Source: Phlebopus portentosus (lineage: Eukaryota > Basidiomycota > Agaricomycetes > Boletales > Boletinellaceae). From it: a stretch of DNA of 64,000 nt. Positions 32,506-46,111 of the stretch are shown here, piece by piece. A program made the translations under genes and the position numbers. How positions within the stretch are numbered: position 1 is the first letter of the stretch; every line of letters begins with the position of its first letter. The notes beneath the pieces are model-generated. The model had not been told where the DNA came from, made no database searches, and was given only the letters and a program-made list of their open reading frames with translations. Location: positions 310,001 through 374,000 of the forward strand of contig JAYXKI010000012.1 in assembly GCA_037892935.1 (NCBI GenBank). The letters run 5' to 3'.

Positions 32506-34515
32506 GCGGCCTCCGGTTACAGTATTTCTTCTCTTCTGGTGCTCTGCACCCGGAAGAGAAGGGCAACTACTCTCTTCTCCCTCCTCCATAACGGCGCGCA
32601 AGCTGAGGGAGCGCTGTTGTATCATTTTCGGCGCGAGGAGCGTGCCAGGCGATCAAAGCAAAGAAACGAGTCGCAGGAACAGGCGAACATTAATTCCTCC
32701 GAGACGGAGTCCTTAGAAACGCAGTGTTAGATCACGGCCTGAGAGAAAGCACCTCGGATGTAAAGAGGAGTCCGGGTACTCGCTTTTAGCTGTCCCGAGC
32801 CCGAGAACAGATAGTCAAGAGCTCGAAAGCCATCATCATAGACCATTATATGCATGTATTCCAAATTCCACTTTATGTACTTGTCGCACAGGCGGCTTAT
32901 AGCTCATTAGGGGCGCAGATACCGTTGTGGGGTACAAGATAAGGAGGTGTCACACATGAAAGACGAGTATTTGATGTCTGATGATGTCTTTCTCACCGTT
33001 ATAAGTGGACGCTCGTCCACAGATCAAAAGAAATATAATCATAAGAGCGGGTGTCCGTCATACACATACCTCGGCGTTGACTCTGAGCGCTCATCGAGCT
33101 AAGAAGGTCTGCCAAGGCGATAAGCTTCACGAACCCGAGATGCCATAGAAGAACATTTTTCACAGCATCAACTCTACACAGTCGAGACATCTTGATGCAA
33201 GCGGTACAGTTCCGGGTCAGGTCGTTCGCGCGTCTCCGTCATTTGTGGCTCTGTCATCTTTGATCTATGATCTACGGTGGTGATTCAGGCGTGCCGAACT
33301 CAAGGAATTTGATTTTGAGGTACCCTGGCATGTGTACCAATCTCTTGCGGTCGTGGCTTTTGCAAATGCAAGGTAGTCTTCTGTCCAAACTGAAAAGAGT
33401 ATGTGGGGATGGTGCACGGGAGTAGGAGGCCGTTGTCGACCTGAAATCGAGGCTAGAACGAAGTGTGCTGCGGACACTGTGTCAGCGACTGTTACTGGGC
33501 AGCAGTAATAGCGGTAACTGGAAGTATTCGCCTGATAGGTTCGCCTCTCTTCCATTTCCTCCGATCTTCGGCATATGTTTCTCGCTTAGTGCCTATGCAT
33601 AGCTCATGGATACCTGTTCATACTCACATGCGAATTACATGTCGACTGTCGGCACCGTCCAATGCATTGGAAAGTAACAGAAAATAGATTGGAACACCTA
33701 TGGCTAGCTGGTTTATTTCTGGGCTTGCTGAGAAAGAGTGGATAAGGTGTGAATTGATGGAAATTTTGATCTGGTCTTTTGTCGAACCAATGTATGGTTT
33801 GTTGAGGAGATCTAGACTTGAACAATTCATCATGCTCGCTGTGACTACTGATTTCTTTGCAGCGTCTTCCGGGTAGTCGTATGTGAACGCCATTTTGATG
33901 AAACATCATCATGATCTGCCACAGTGCGGGCCTCCGGCGGTTCCGTGAGTTGCATAGCCAGGCTAAGGCTGCAAGACTGGACCTGGACGAGCTGTCAAGA
34001 GTGGATGCCGATGTCGAGGTTATAGGATGCCGACGTCCACCGGATGGAGACAGCGTGAGGGGGGAACCTGAATGAAATGAAATGATGTTTTAGATGTTGT
34101 TGAAGTGCTGTAACTGTAACTGTTAGCCGTCGCCGTTGCGCAGCAGTTGTATTCTAGAAATACGATCAAGCCGAAGGACCGGCATCAGAAAAAGATATCT
34201 GCGTCACCGTGACGGTCACTCGGCGGACGAGATGCGTGAGTAAATTTCCGAATAAAGACATAGACACTGTCAAGGAAACGTGACAACCATAGTGATGGGG
34301 CCGTTCAGTCCTCCTTTGTCTTCTACCCACTCCCTCAGTCCCCTGCCTTCATATCGCCCCGCAGGACGGTCGTCTTCTCTCGCTTTCTCTAGCTCCCCTT
34401 CCCTTCCCTTCCCTTCCAGCGCAGCGCGCTCGCCCCTTTATCTCTTTTCTTCTTTATTATTTCAAAACATTAGACAGCACAAGACCACCAGACTTGCACG
34501 GAACATTTATCAAAG

Positions 34516-36640
34516 ATGGAGTACAACAGTAACAGATCATCCGGCCTTGACTTCTCTGATAGAGGTCCGGCGCTCGACGCCCACCCAGATCTTCCTCTAA
34601 ACGTGGGCAGCACCCACTTACAGCGAAATAAGACAGAGAGGCAACGCATGCAGGGTCTCATGCGTATCCCGACAATGCGAGGAATGGGCAGCACTCCGCC
34701 GACAGACGCGAAGAAGCTTTCGCTGAAGGAACGTTGGGATCTTTGGATGATTAACGAGGGCGGGCGTCGTCTCTTCTTCTACATCTTCATCTTCCTGCAC
34801 ATCTTCGTCTTCACGTTTGGCTGGCTTCATTATGCAAACAAGGACAACTTGGTGGGGTCCCGAGCGACTTTTGGAATCACTTTCGGTGAGCAGATAGGGA
34901 ATAGATGCTAATCACTTGGTTTCTTATGATATTGTTGCTTCTAGTCATCGCTCGTACTGCCGCTCTCGTCCTTCATGTCGATGTGATCTTCATCCTGCTT
35001 CCCGTCTGCCGCAACTTCATCTCCTTCCTGCGTCGGACTGCACTTAACGACCTTATCCCGTTCGACAAGAATATTACCTTCCACAAGGCCGTCGGATGGT
35101 CCATCGCTTTCTTCTCCTTCGTGCACATCGCTGCCCACATGGTTAACTATGCGAAACTTGCGATTGCCGATACTGACGCTCATAACACTGGTCAGCGAGT
35201 TGTTGTTTTCATCCTCGCGAATATTGTCACTGGCCCTGGTTGGACTGGATGGATTATGACCTTTGCGCTTGGTATCATGCTGTTCTTTGCTGCGGAGAAG
35301 AGGCGTCGTGCTCACTTTGAGAGGTTCTGGTACTCGCATCACCTGTTCATCATTTTCTTCGTCATGTGGCAGCTTCACGGCATGTTCTGCATGATTAAGC
35401 CTGACAGGCCGCCGTACTGCTCCTTCAACACGATTGGTGTATTCTGGGTATGTACTCGATTAGAACTTAGTACGACATTTTCTGATTTTTGTCGTGCAGC
35501 GTTACTGGCTTGTTGGTGGTGTGATCTGGATCTACGAGCGTATCCTCCGTGAGGTTCGCTCGCGTCACCGTACCTACATCTCCAAGGTCATCCAGCACCC
35601 TTCGAAAGTCTTGGAAGTGCAGATCAAGAAGGAGAGATGCGTTACACGTGCGGGGCAGTACATCTTCCTCTGCTGCCCAGAAGTTTCGTACTTCCAGTGG
35701 CATCCGTTCACACTCACGAGTGCGCCCGAGGAGGATTACATCTCCGTGCATATTCGTGTCGTCGGTGATTTCACTAACGCGTTCGCCAAGGCGCTGGGAT
35801 GCGACTTTGATTCCAAGGCTGCGCCGGAAAAGGGCGATGATCCCAGGGTAGTCCCACCGCCTGTCAATCGTGTCCTTCCGCGCGTTATGGTCGACGGACC
35901 TTTTGGCTCTGCATCCGAAGATTTCCTCAAGTACGAGACGGTCCTTCTCGTCGGTGCGGGTATCGGTGTTACGCCGTTTGCGTCCATTTTGAAGAGCATC
36001 TGGTACCGTATGAATGCCTTCAACAACTCCAAGCCGACTCGCCTATCGAAGGTGTACTTCATCTGGGTCATTCGTGATTTCGGCTCGGCAGAGTGGTTCC
36101 ACTCGCTCCTGAAGGCGATTGAAGACCAGGACACGATGCGCAGGATTGAGATCAGCATGTATTTGACTGCGAAGATTAAGGATGAGGATGCGACGAACAT
36201 CATGGTGCGTTTCAGTTGTTATAGCCGTGTCGTAACATAAAATAACCTGACCTGTATCTGTGCTTCGGAATAGGTCCAAGATGTTGGCGCTGAGAAAGAC
36301 GCTATCAGTGGACTGCGCGCGCCCACGCATTTCGGCAGGCCGAACTGGGATCGCGTCTTCCCATCGATTAAAGAGAACCATCCTGACACCGACGTTGGTG
36401 TGGTATGTTTTATTCGTTTGTTTTGATCGGAAATGAAGCATTAATTAACATGTTCTCTTTTTCTCTTTTCAGTTCTTCTGTGGGCCTACGGCCCTGTCAC
36501 GTACACTGCACTCCAAGTGCAACAAGTACTCGAGTCCGAAGGGGACGAAGTTCTTCTTCGGCAAAGGTCTGTTGATTTTTCATCCCTCCAGACTTTTACC
36601 GAGATAACTGACCTTGTTTATTAATGTAGAGAACTTCTAA
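34516..36640 (+). CDS. noxA: NADPH oxidase, NoxA-like
   Basis: Six exons: 34516-34885, 34945-35447, 35500-36204, 36274-36402, 36473-36566 and 36630-36640, giving 603 residues. The membrane part has the haem-ligand helices (ITFHKAVGWSIAFFSFVHIA; RFWYSHHLFIIFFVMWQLHG). The FAD site is WHPFTLTSAPEEDYISVHIR, NADPH is bound at LLVGAGIGVTPFASILKSIW, and the end is FFCGPTALSR with the terminal FGKENF. The enzyme moves electrons from NADPH across the membrane to oxygen, making superoxide. In fungi NoxA works with NoxR and Rac in hyphal fusion and fruiting. There are no EF hands, which excludes NoxC. NoxA over NoxB is judged from overall sequence. An N-terminal extension of about 75 polar residues precedes the family core. 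The last exon is only 11 nt. Confidence 0.9.
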
Positions 36641-37216
36641 GCACCCACCGTCTTTTCTCCCTTCTTGTTCACCTTCAAACTTGATGGAATCTACCTACCC
36701 CTCATTTTCTTTCCGGACTCGCTCACTCACCTTTACTTACGAAGGAGGGTTCACCAAATTTGTTTAATTTGCTTGGTTGATCGGTTGAAGAAGAAGCCGT
36801 AAATTTCGTCTTTACTGCTGCGCTGTGCTATGTTTCTGTGGTCTGTGTAATGTTATTGAAGATGTGTGGGATGCGGTTAGAAGTCAAAGTCGAGTGCTGG
36901 TCAGTACTTATTACTTATGTTCATGTTCATGTGCAATAATTATTGTTGTCCGTCCCGTTTCTTTCTTTCACTTGCGAATTTATTCCTTTTGTTTTCTTTC
37001 CGACTCATGGTTATTTGATCGTTGATGATCCTCAGTGTCTGGTCTACGATTTTGCATGATATGAGTGTGGAGATTGTTGATATGATCTATAGTCTGATGC
37101 TGTCAATTTTTCAGAGGCTGAAATCACTACAACGGAGTAGAAAATTTGGGCTCCAGCTTATTACGTAAGGTAGCCCGTCGCGTCCAACTAACTCGAGCGT
37201 TCGCGTCAACGACACC
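36641..37216. other. intergenic, nothing recognised
   Basis: About 575 bp: T-rich 3' region of the oxidase gene, then the upstream region of the F-box-like gene. Confidence 0.5.
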
Positions 37217-38218
37217 TTGATGGGCTTGCCTTTTGACATCATACTTGAAATCCTATCTTTCTGGGAAATCGAACGATCGAACGACCGTGGTCCTTGGCTC
37301 TATACAAAAACTATCCTACAGCCCTCATTATTCACCGCATGCCTCCTCAACAAGACATGGAACGAGGCAGCCATCCAGCTCTTGTATAGAGACGTGTTTC
37401 TTGCAAGCTCAAGGGCCCTCGCGATCTTTTTGTCCACGCTGCTTCAAAGAGAGGATATTCGCGCTTATGTTCGGTACATCTTTTTCACTCGCACTTATTC
37501 TGGAGAAGCAGAAAATTGTATCGTGCTCGACAAATACCCAGACCTTGAACGGATATATTCGATTTGTCCCAATATACATTCTCTGACATTCGAGGCGCAC
37601 GACGTACGCACCGCGGACTCAGACAGTGGCTCGACCAGTTTCAGAGACTTCCCAGGACGGCAAGAACTGGATTTCGGGGCACTGACTCGACTCGAACTGC
37701 AGACAAATGGGGTCGTTCCCGACGCGTTTTCTCCGAGGCTCTCGCTGCCTATGCTTAGTGATCTTATAGTCCGTGGCATGAACCTCGTCACTGGGCGAAA
37801 AACTAGCTCTCCATGGCCCAAAATGCCGCGATTGCGAAGATTATGCCTGATCGATTGTGATTTCTCACCGGCCGTCATGTGTCTACCCAAATTCGAGAAT
37901 GGTGCGGAGGGATTACGTGCATTGGAGATCGTTGGCGGGAATTACTCTGGATATGGCCTGCGCGGAGCAATCACGCGTACCTGTCGGTCTCTTGAGTTAC
38001 TTACCTTTCTTCCATTGTTATCGCACGCCTTTCGATGCGATTTCTCTTCGCTGGTCGCTCTACGAGTCTCGGTTGAATATCTGCGGATTTTTACGCCAAA
38101 TGATCTTCCACCGTGTCTTGTACACCTCATCCTCGTTGACACACATGGCAACAAGGCTTACACAGGTCATGCACTTTCGTCTCTCAAACAAGTTGCAAAC
38201 ATATGCGGCGACGATTGA
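37217..38218 (+). CDS. F-box-like protein (intact paralog of the three pseudogenes at 49-64 kb)
   Basis: An uninterrupted frame of 333 residues. The N-terminus is F-box-like (GLPFDIILEILSFWE, LFTACLLNKTWNEAAIQLLY) and is followed by weak leucine-rich segments (LTRLELQTNGV, MLSDLIVRGMN, LRRLCLIDCDF, LRALEIVGGNYSG), as in many basidiomycete F-box proteins. Its GPWLYTKTILQPSLF, AAIQLLYRDVFLAS and CPNI stretches are closely matched in the broken copies at 49.65, 55.5 and 62.8 kb (SWLYTKTVFQPAL, IELLYKEVVFAS, CPNIQ). It is therefore the intact member of a locally dispersed family. An intron near the C-terminus cannot be excluded. Substrate unknown. Confidence 0.65.
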   Translation: MMGLPFDIILEILSFWEIERSNDRGPWLYTKTILQPSLFTACLLNKTWNEAAIQLLYRDVFLASSRALAIFLSTLLQREDIRAYVRYIFFTRTYSGEAENCIVLDKYPDLERIYSICPNIHSLTFEAHDVRTADSDSGSTSFRDFPGRQELDFGALTRLELQTNGVVPDAFSPRLSLPMLSDLIVRGMNLVTGRKTSSPWPKMPRLRRLCLIDCDFSPAVMCLPKFENGAEGLRALEIVGGNYSGYGLRGAITRTCRSLELLTFLPLLSHAFRCDFSSLVALRVSVEYLRIFTPNDLPPCLVHLILVDTHGNKAYTGHALSSLKQVANICGDD

Positions 38219-38833
38219 TAGACTCTATTTTAATACAGTACAATGAGCCATGCCCTCGGTACTGATATGGTGGAGCCACTGAAGAAGTTTTGATTAGAAT
38301 CCCGACGAACAAAACCAAGTATGTTCTTCTCTCCCCAGAAACTCCAAACAATGCTGAGTCGCTCACTTTCTGATAGTACGCAGAGTCTCGGTAGCCGAGA
38401 TTCAAGGTTGACCAGGCCTCTCACTCTCTTTCATGACCTACATAGACAGCATGGTCTTCTGACATTGGATAGAGATAAATTCGCGCATGGTGCAAGTCTG
38501 CTGTATGCTTTTGGGCCACGCCTTCGCGTGGGTACTCATGAAGTAGTCGAGACTTGGTCAGGTGTCATGTTGTAGTATTCTGAAGCAACTTTTTCTCCCG
38601 CGCACGAATCGGATTTTCACGGCAACTATCTGCGGAGTCTTTACAAATGGAAAGTAAGAAAGGCTCATCCCGACGTGTTATTTTTGCAAAGCCCGTGAGA
38701 AATTTGATCCATAAGCGGGATAAGGCTATAAAACCAGCAGATGGAAGTTTTGGTTCCTCTTCCTCTTCACTCACTCGTAACAAGGAGTGAAGAGGGACAT
38801 CCACTCAAGACGCAACGCAGTATTCAGAAAAAT
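38219..38833. other. intergenic, URA2 promoter region
   Basis: About 615 bp. It contains the TATA box at 38727-38733. An in-frame ATG at 38741 lies only a few bases after the TATA box, so it is probably upstream of the transcription start and not used. Confidence 0.5.
38727..38733 (+). promoter_or_regulatory. TATA box of URA2
   Basis: TATAAAA in the context GGCTATAAAACC, 107 bp before the chosen ATG at 38834. Confidence 0.6.
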
Positions 38834-41800
38834 ATGAACGGCATCAAATCCGAGAACGCTCGTCCGACGCTTTCCCGTACGTCGACGTACATGAATGGGT
38901 TTCCGACGGTCCCAGCGAGTGCGGCCCTACCGAATGGACGCGTCGCCCAGTCAGAGAACGGCGACGCTGTGCTGGAACTTAGTGATGGGAGTGCGTTTCA
39001 GGGAATGAGCTTTGGTGCGTCGGGAAAGAGCGTCGCTGGAGAGTGCGTCTTCCAGACTGGTGAGTCCTTGTCCAAAATTTTGGGGTGTATTGTTTAAGAA
39101 TTATTATCAGGTATGGTGGGCTACACGGAGTCCCTGACCGATCCGTCTTACGAGGGTCAAATCCTGATATTGACCTACCCTTTGATTGGGAATTACGGTG
39201 TCCCGGATCGCGTTTCTGCATCCTTCGACGATTTGCCTGAGGATTTCGAGTCTTCTCGCATACATGTAGCTGCGTTGGTCGTTGGTTACTACTCTGAGAA
39301 CTTCAGCCATTTTCTTGCAAAGTCTTCTCTTGGGAGCTGGCTGCAGGAGAATGGTGTCCCTGCGATATATGGTGTGGACACGCGTGCACTGACGAAGAGG
39401 ATCCGCGAGAAGGGATCTATGCTCGGAAAGATCCTAGCAAAACGGACTACGTCTGTCCGTCAAGACAGGTTCCGCGCGCTTCTTCCGGATCTCCAGCCGT
39501 TGTCCCGTGCACAATCTCAGGATATGCACGCATGGCGAGAAGATTACATCGACGTCGATTTCAAGGATCCAAATCAGGAGAACCTTGTCGCGGTAGTGTC
39601 CATGTCTGAGCCAAGGCTTTACAAGCCTGTAGTCGAGCCTCGTCTACATCCTTCTGGAAGGCCGCTACGCGTCATAGCAGTCGATGTGGGCATGAAGTTC
39701 AATCAGATACGCTGCTTTACACATCGCGGCGTCGAGCTCAAGGTCGTGCCTTGGAACTACGACTATTTGGCACCGACGGAAGAACCGTTCGATGGGCTGT
39801 TCATCTCAAATGGTCCAGGTGACCCTACAATGGTTACTGAGGCTATAGAGAGGCTACGGGATGCAATGAAATTGGCATCACGACCGATTTTCGGAATTTG
39901 TCTTGGGCACCAATTACTTGCACTTGCTGCGGGAGCAACAACCTCAAAGATGAAGTATGGTAACCGAGGGCACAATATTCCATGCACGGATGCACTCAGC
40001 GGGAGATGCTATATTACTAGCCAGAATCACGGTTATCAGGTCGACACGTCTTCGTTGCCCTCGAACTGGAAAGAGCTCTTCGAGAACGCGAATGATGGCA
40101 GCAATGAAGGGATCTACTGTACCGACAAACCTTACTTCTCTGTACAATTCCATCCGGAATCTACTCCTGGTCCCCGAGATACCGAGTTCCTCTTCGACGT
40201 ATTCATTCATAACATCGCGGACTGTGCAACAACTGGGTCTCTCGTGCCCATTAAGGTTCCAGGTGGAACAAAGGAGGAGAACGAGAAGCGCACTCCTCGT
40301 GTCGACGTGCAGAAGGTTCTTATCCTTGGTTCGGGCGGACTCTCTATAGGTCAAGCCGGCGAGTTCGACTACTCCGGTTCTCAAGCAATCAAAGCGCTGA
40401 AGGAGGAAGGTATTTATACGGTGCTGGTCAATCCGAACATTGCGACGATTGCCACTTCGACTGGACTGGCCGACAAGGTGTACTTCTTACCTGTGACACC
40501 GGACTTTGTTCGTAAGATTATCCAGTATGAACGCCCGGATGGCATATATGTTACGTTTGGTGGACAAACTGCGCTTAACGTTGGCATTGCGCTCAAGGAC
40601 GAGTTTGAGTCGTTAGGTGTCAAGGTGCTTGGAACGAAGATCGATACGATCATCATGACAGAAGATCGCCAACTTTTTGCAGATGCCATGGCACAGATTG
40701 GAGAGCGATGTGCGCAGAGTGCAACCGCCACCACCGTGGAAGAGGCTTGCTCCGCGGCACAAACTATTGGATATCCGGTTATCGTGCGAGCTGCGTATGC
40801 ACTAGGGGGCTTAGGTTCTGGATTTGCGCAGGACGAGTCCCAGTTAAAGGAGCTCTGTGGAAAAGCATTCGCGACTAGTCCGCAGGTCCTTGTAGAAAGG
40901 AGTATGAAAGGATGGAAGGAAATCGAGTATGAAGTTGTCCGTGATTGCAGAGATAATTGTATCACCGTTTGTAACATGGAGGTGAGTGTCATGTTACGCA
41001 TTTGTGAGTCTTCAACATTATCTGACTTTCTTTCTTAGAATTTCGATCCCCTCGGCATTCATACCGGAGACTCAATAGTCGTCGCTCCGTCTCAAACGCT
41101 ATCTGACTCGGATTACAACATGCTGCGCACTACCGCGATCAACGTGATTCGGCATTTAGGCGTGATCGGTGAATGCAACATCCAATACGCGCTCAATCCG
41201 TCCTCGAAGGAGTACTGCATCATTGAGGTATTGACTAATTTTCCTCGCTACGATTTTTACTAACAATGTCTTGATGCAGGTCAACGCTCGTCTGTCTCGT
41301 TCATCTGCTCTTGCTTCGAAAGCTACAGGCTATCCACTCGCATTCATTGCCGCTAAACTTGGACTTGGCATTCCTCTCAACGAAATCAAGAACACTGTAA
41401 CGAAGGTCACCTCTGCATGTTTTGAGCCAAGTTTAGATTATGTCGTCGTGAAGATTCCTCGCTGGGATCTCAAGAAATTCAGTCGCGTCAGCAAACTGCT
41501 CAGCAGCAGTATGAAGAGCGTTGGTGAAGTTATGGCTATCGGTCGTACCTTCGAAGAAACCGTCCAGAAAGCTATCCGAGCTATCGACGACCAGTTCCCT
41601 GGATTCTCCAAGGCAAGTTTTTTCAGTGTTAATTGTCAATGGATGATATTGAATATTGTTTGCTCAGAATGACGTCGTCGAGGATGTTGATAATGAGCTT
41701 CATAACCCCACTGACAAGCGCATTTTTGCCATACATACAGCATTGTCCAGGGGATATAGCGTCGAAAAGATTTGGCAAATCACGAACATTGATAAGTGGT

Positions 41801-44800
41801 TTCTGACCCGACTGCAGAATCTTTACAGGATGGAGCAGTATCTTTCGTAAGTAGATGCATCGATGCAATCAAGCCCCAGTACACTGATGTCAAAAAATAG
41901 TGAATACAATGTCTCGTCCGTGTCTAGGAGACTCTTGATACAGGCCAAACAGATGGGTTTCTCGGATCGACAGCTCGCGATCTGCTTCAAATCGACTGAG
42001 TTGGCCGTCCGTCGTCTACGACAAGAATTCGGCATTTCTCCTTTTGTGAAGCAGATCGACACCGTAGCCGCAGAGTTCCCAGCATTTACGAACTACTTAT
42101 ACACCACATACAATGCTGTTGAACACGACATCAACTTCGACGACCATGGTGTCGTGGTGCTCGGCTCGGGCGTTTATCGCATCGGGTCATCCGTCGAATT
42201 TGATTGGTGTGCTGTCCGTGCCATTAGGACGTTGCGCGACCAGGGAATCAAGACTATCATGGTGAACTACAACCCCGAAACGGTTAGTACGGATTATGAT
42301 GAGGCAGATCGGCTTTACTTCGAAACAATCAGTTTGGAGACTGTTCTTGATATCTATGATACCGAGCAATCGCGTGGACTCATCGTGTCCATGGGTGGGC
42401 AAACTCCGAACAATATTGCTTTGGCACTTCATCGCGAGAATGTCAACATCTTCGGGACCTCACCCGAGATGATCGACACTGCGGAGAACAGATATAAGTT
42501 CTCGCGATTGCTGGACAAAATTGGGGTCGATCAGCCTCAATGGAAGGAACTGACGAGCTTCGATGAGGCCAACGATTTCTGCGAGAAAGTCAGCTATCCG
42601 GTGCTCGTCCGCCCATCTTATGTGCTTTCGGGCGCAGCGATGAATGTCGTCTATTCCGTGGATGACTTGTCAAACTATCTGACGCAAGCCGTGGCTGTCT
42701 CGCGAGACCATCCGGTCGTGATCACGAAGTATATCGAGCAGGCCAAGGAAATTGAAATGGATGCGGTCGCGAAGAATGGCAAGCTGGTGATGCACTACAT
42801 CTCGGAGCACGTTGAAAACGCAGGTGTTCACTCTGGAGATGCCACACTCATTCTTCCTCCTCAAGATCTAGACCCAGAAACTGTCCGGCGTATTGAGGAA
42901 GCAACGGCGAAGATTGCCAACGCTCTAAACGTCACTGGACCTTTCAATATCCAGTTCATTGCGAAGAACAATGAAATCAAGGTCATCGAGTGCAACCTAC
43001 GTGCAGCGCGTTCATTCCCCTTTGTGTCGAAGGTGACAGGCGTGGATGCCATTGAGATGGCGACGAAGGTCATGATGGGAATTCCAGTCGAGCCTTATCC
43101 GGAGCTTAACCTACCTTCGGACTACGTCGGTGTGAAGGTCCCACAATTCAGTTTCAGCCGGTTGTCTGGCGCGGATCCTGTCCTCGGTGTTGAAATGGCT
43201 TCGACGGGAGAAGTAGCTTGTTTCGGCAGAGACAAATATGAGGCGTATCTGAAGGCGCTCATATCTTCGGGTATCACTCCACCGAAGAAGAATATCCTAT
43301 TTTCGATTGGTGGTTTCAAGGAGAAGATGGAAATCTTGCCCTCAGTACAAAGACTAGCCGCTGCAGGTTATACTATTTTCGCGACGTCTGGTACGGCCGA
43401 TTTCCTCGCCGAGCACCACGTTCCTTGCAAGGTTGGTGTTTATTTTGAGAATCGTTCATCTAGACTCACTTATCCGTTACATCTTATAGTATCTTGATTT
43501 GCTCGAGGATGAAGAGAAGGAGAAATCCGAATACTCGCTTACAGAACACTTGGCGAACAACCTCATCGACATGTATATCAACCTTCCATCGAAAAACAAT
43601 TACCGGCGACCTGCGAGTTATACGAGTAAAGGTTATAGAACGCGTCGTATGGCTGTTGATTATGCAGTTCCACTTCTCAATAACATCAAGTGCGCCAAGT
43701 TGCTCGCAGAGGCACTCATTCGCAAATATCCTTTGGAGGTCTCAAGCGTCGACTATAAGACGTCCCATACGGTCCACTTGTTCCCCGGCCTCGTCAACAT
43801 TTCAGCCTTCGTCCCTGGGCTTCTCTCCCCTTCAGATAAAGATTTGGAAGATGTCACTAAAGCTTCTCTGAGCGGAGGATTCACCACGGCGCTACTTCTA
43901 CCCTACGGTACTTTGTTCCAGATTACGGACGCGGCATCTCTGGATATTGCGAAAGCAAGCGCAACAGGTTCAGCATACTGTAATTATACCTTCAGTGCAG
44001 CCGCTTCAGCCACCAATGCACAGTCTTTGGATGATGAAGTCCAGGCAGAGCTGAAGTCTTTATTCATCCCCTTCCGCGATTTGTTTGCAGAAAGGTCCTT
44101 GTCTCAACAAGTTGCCGCCGTCGCGTCGCATTTTGCTTCTTGGTCCACGGACAAACCCATCATCACCGACGCGAGGGGCTCAGATCTCGCTTCTGTTCTC
44201 CTGCTCGCGAGCTTGAACAGCCGTCCAGTGCATGTGACCGATGTGCGCAGTGAAGAAGACCTCCTTCTCATCTCCTTGAGCAAGGCGAAGCAGCTGAAGG
44301 TCACTTGCGACGTTTCTGTATATACTCTCTTCTATACCTCGGAGGCGTTCGGTGGTGTTAGATGTCTCCCGTTGAAGGAGCATCAGGAGAAGCTTTGGGA
44401 ACATTTGGACGTCATCGATGCTTTCTCAATCGGCACGATGCCTTACGAGCTTGCGTCGGAACTGAGCAAACCGACTTCCGCCTCGATTGGAATCGAAGAC
44501 GCCCTTCCTTTACTTTTGACTGCTGTATCGGATGGCAAGCTCACCCTGTCAGCCATACAGGAGCGTCTGCACGACAACCCGATTAGGATATTTGGTCTTC
44601 CTGATCAGTCCTACACTCAGGTCGAAGTGGTGGTAAATCGCCGCGCCATCATAGCAGGGAGGAAGTCTTCTTTCTGGTCTCCTGTTGATAAGTCGAAGAT
44701 AAGTGGATCTGTCAATCGAGTCATCGTGCACGGACAGACCGTCTTCCTTGACGGCACTTTGCTGTCTGCGCCATTGGGACGTGATATATCAAGTGCAACT

Positions 44801-46111
44801 ATCAGCCGACCTGCAGCTGCTCTTGACAGACGCGGCTCGATGAGTAGCACTCGACCAGTGCCTCAAGAAATTCTGTCGAGTCCTCGGATGCAAATCTTGA
44901 AACCTGCAGACGGCGTTCTACCACCTCAGCAGGGTCCTGTTCCTTTGACCTCGGCAGTTGCAAGCCCGAACGCTCTAGCAATCGCTTCTGCTCCTAGAGT
45001 ATTTTCTCCGCTCACACCGCACCCGGCTTTCTATCGCAAGAACATCCTATCCGTCAAGCAGTTTACACACCAGGATATCCATGATCTCTTCAGTTTGGCG
45101 CACGAAATGAGGTTGCAAGTCGAGCGTAATGGGACGTTGGACATCCTCAAAGGAAAGGTACTCTGTACACTTTTCTACGAGCCGTCAACTCGCACCAGCG
45201 CATCGTTCGACGCTGCAATGAAGCGGTGCGGAGGTGAGGTCGTTCAGGTCAACGCAGATCAGGCGTCCGTTCAGAAGGGAGAGACGCTGGAAGATACTGT
45301 TCGCACGCTGAGCTGCTATGCAGATGCGATCGTGATGAGGCACCCACAAATGGGCAGTGCACAGAAAGCGGCCAAATTTTCTCCAATTCCTATCATTAAT
45401 GCCGGAGACGGCATCGGCGAGCACCCTACTCAGGTAAATGCTGTTTCCCACTTGAGCTATTCCATCATCTCAATACTTGTATGCAGGCGTTACTCGATAT
45501 CTACACCATCCGTTCAGAGCTTGGAACTGTTAATGGTCGTACCATAACGATGCTGGGTGACTTGAAGAACGGGCGGACGGTGCACAGTCTCGTCACGCTT
45601 CTTTGCCTCTACTCGGTCCGCCTGAACTTTGTGGCACCTCGATCCCTCGCAATGCCACAAAGCGTGATCAACGCTGCCCGTAGAGCAGGCGTGTTTGTCC
45701 GCGTGTGTGACTCCCTTGAGGAAGTCCTGGCGGAGACCGACGTACTTTATGTGACTCGTGTCCAGAAGGAACGGTTTGAGAACGAGGAAGATTGGATTAG
45801 AGTGAAGGACGCATACCGGATTGATCACTCTGTCCTATCGAGAGCGAAGGAGGAAATGATTGTCATGCATCCCCTTCCTCGTGTAAACGGTGCGTCTCGT
45901 TGCCTAAAGTATGCTTTGAAGCTTTACTCAGTGTTCTTGTTTTGTAGAAATTGATCCAGAGGTCGACTTCGATTCACGAAGAGCCGTGTACTTTAGACAA
46001 ATGCGCTATGGTTTATTCGTGAGTGACCTCTGCTGGGGCTCATCGCAGCCGCCGCTAACAAGTTCTGCATAACAGGTTCGTATGGCATTATTAGCAAGCG
46101 TCATGGCATAA
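38834..46111 (+). CDS. URA2: Ura2/CAD-like multienzyme: GATase, carbamoyl-phosphate synthase, inactive DHOase, aspartate transcarbamoylase
   Basis: It makes carbamoyl phosphate from glutamine, bicarbonate and ATP and passes it to aspartate, the first two steps of UMP synthesis. Ten exons can be joined: 38834-39059, 39111-40981, 41039-41227, 41280-41612, 41668-41846, 41901-43431, 43490-45433, 45487-45889, 45948-46018 and 46076-46111, giving 2260 residues. The glutaminase has the nucleophile Cys in [15 protein letters not shown]. The large synthase subunit starts [18 protein letters not shown], with a second ATP-grasp half after [19 protein letters not shown]. The DHOase-like part lacks the metal-binding HxH ([11 protein letters not shown]), as usual in fungi. 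The ATCase has [26 protein letters not shown] and [12 protein letters not shown] feedback is expected at the synthase C-terminus. Intron 4 (41613-41667) uses a GC donor. Confidence 0.93.

Larger units (their letters stand above)
30712..34515. other. 3.8-kb gene-poor region
   Basis: No gene could be supported. It holds an A31 tract, a C17 tract and scattered short frames. A minus-strand ATG at 33190 opens a plausible first exon (SRLCRVDAVKNVLLWHLGF) ending at a GTATGT donor, but no continuation was found. The last 150 bp (34370-34420) are pyrimidine-rich with repeated CCCTT, a usual feature of strong fungal promoters, and belong to the oxidase gene. Confidence 0.4.

Noticed and set aside
32456..32716. 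proline-run open frame
   Set aside because: Produced by the C17 tract in three frames; no domain, no splice context.
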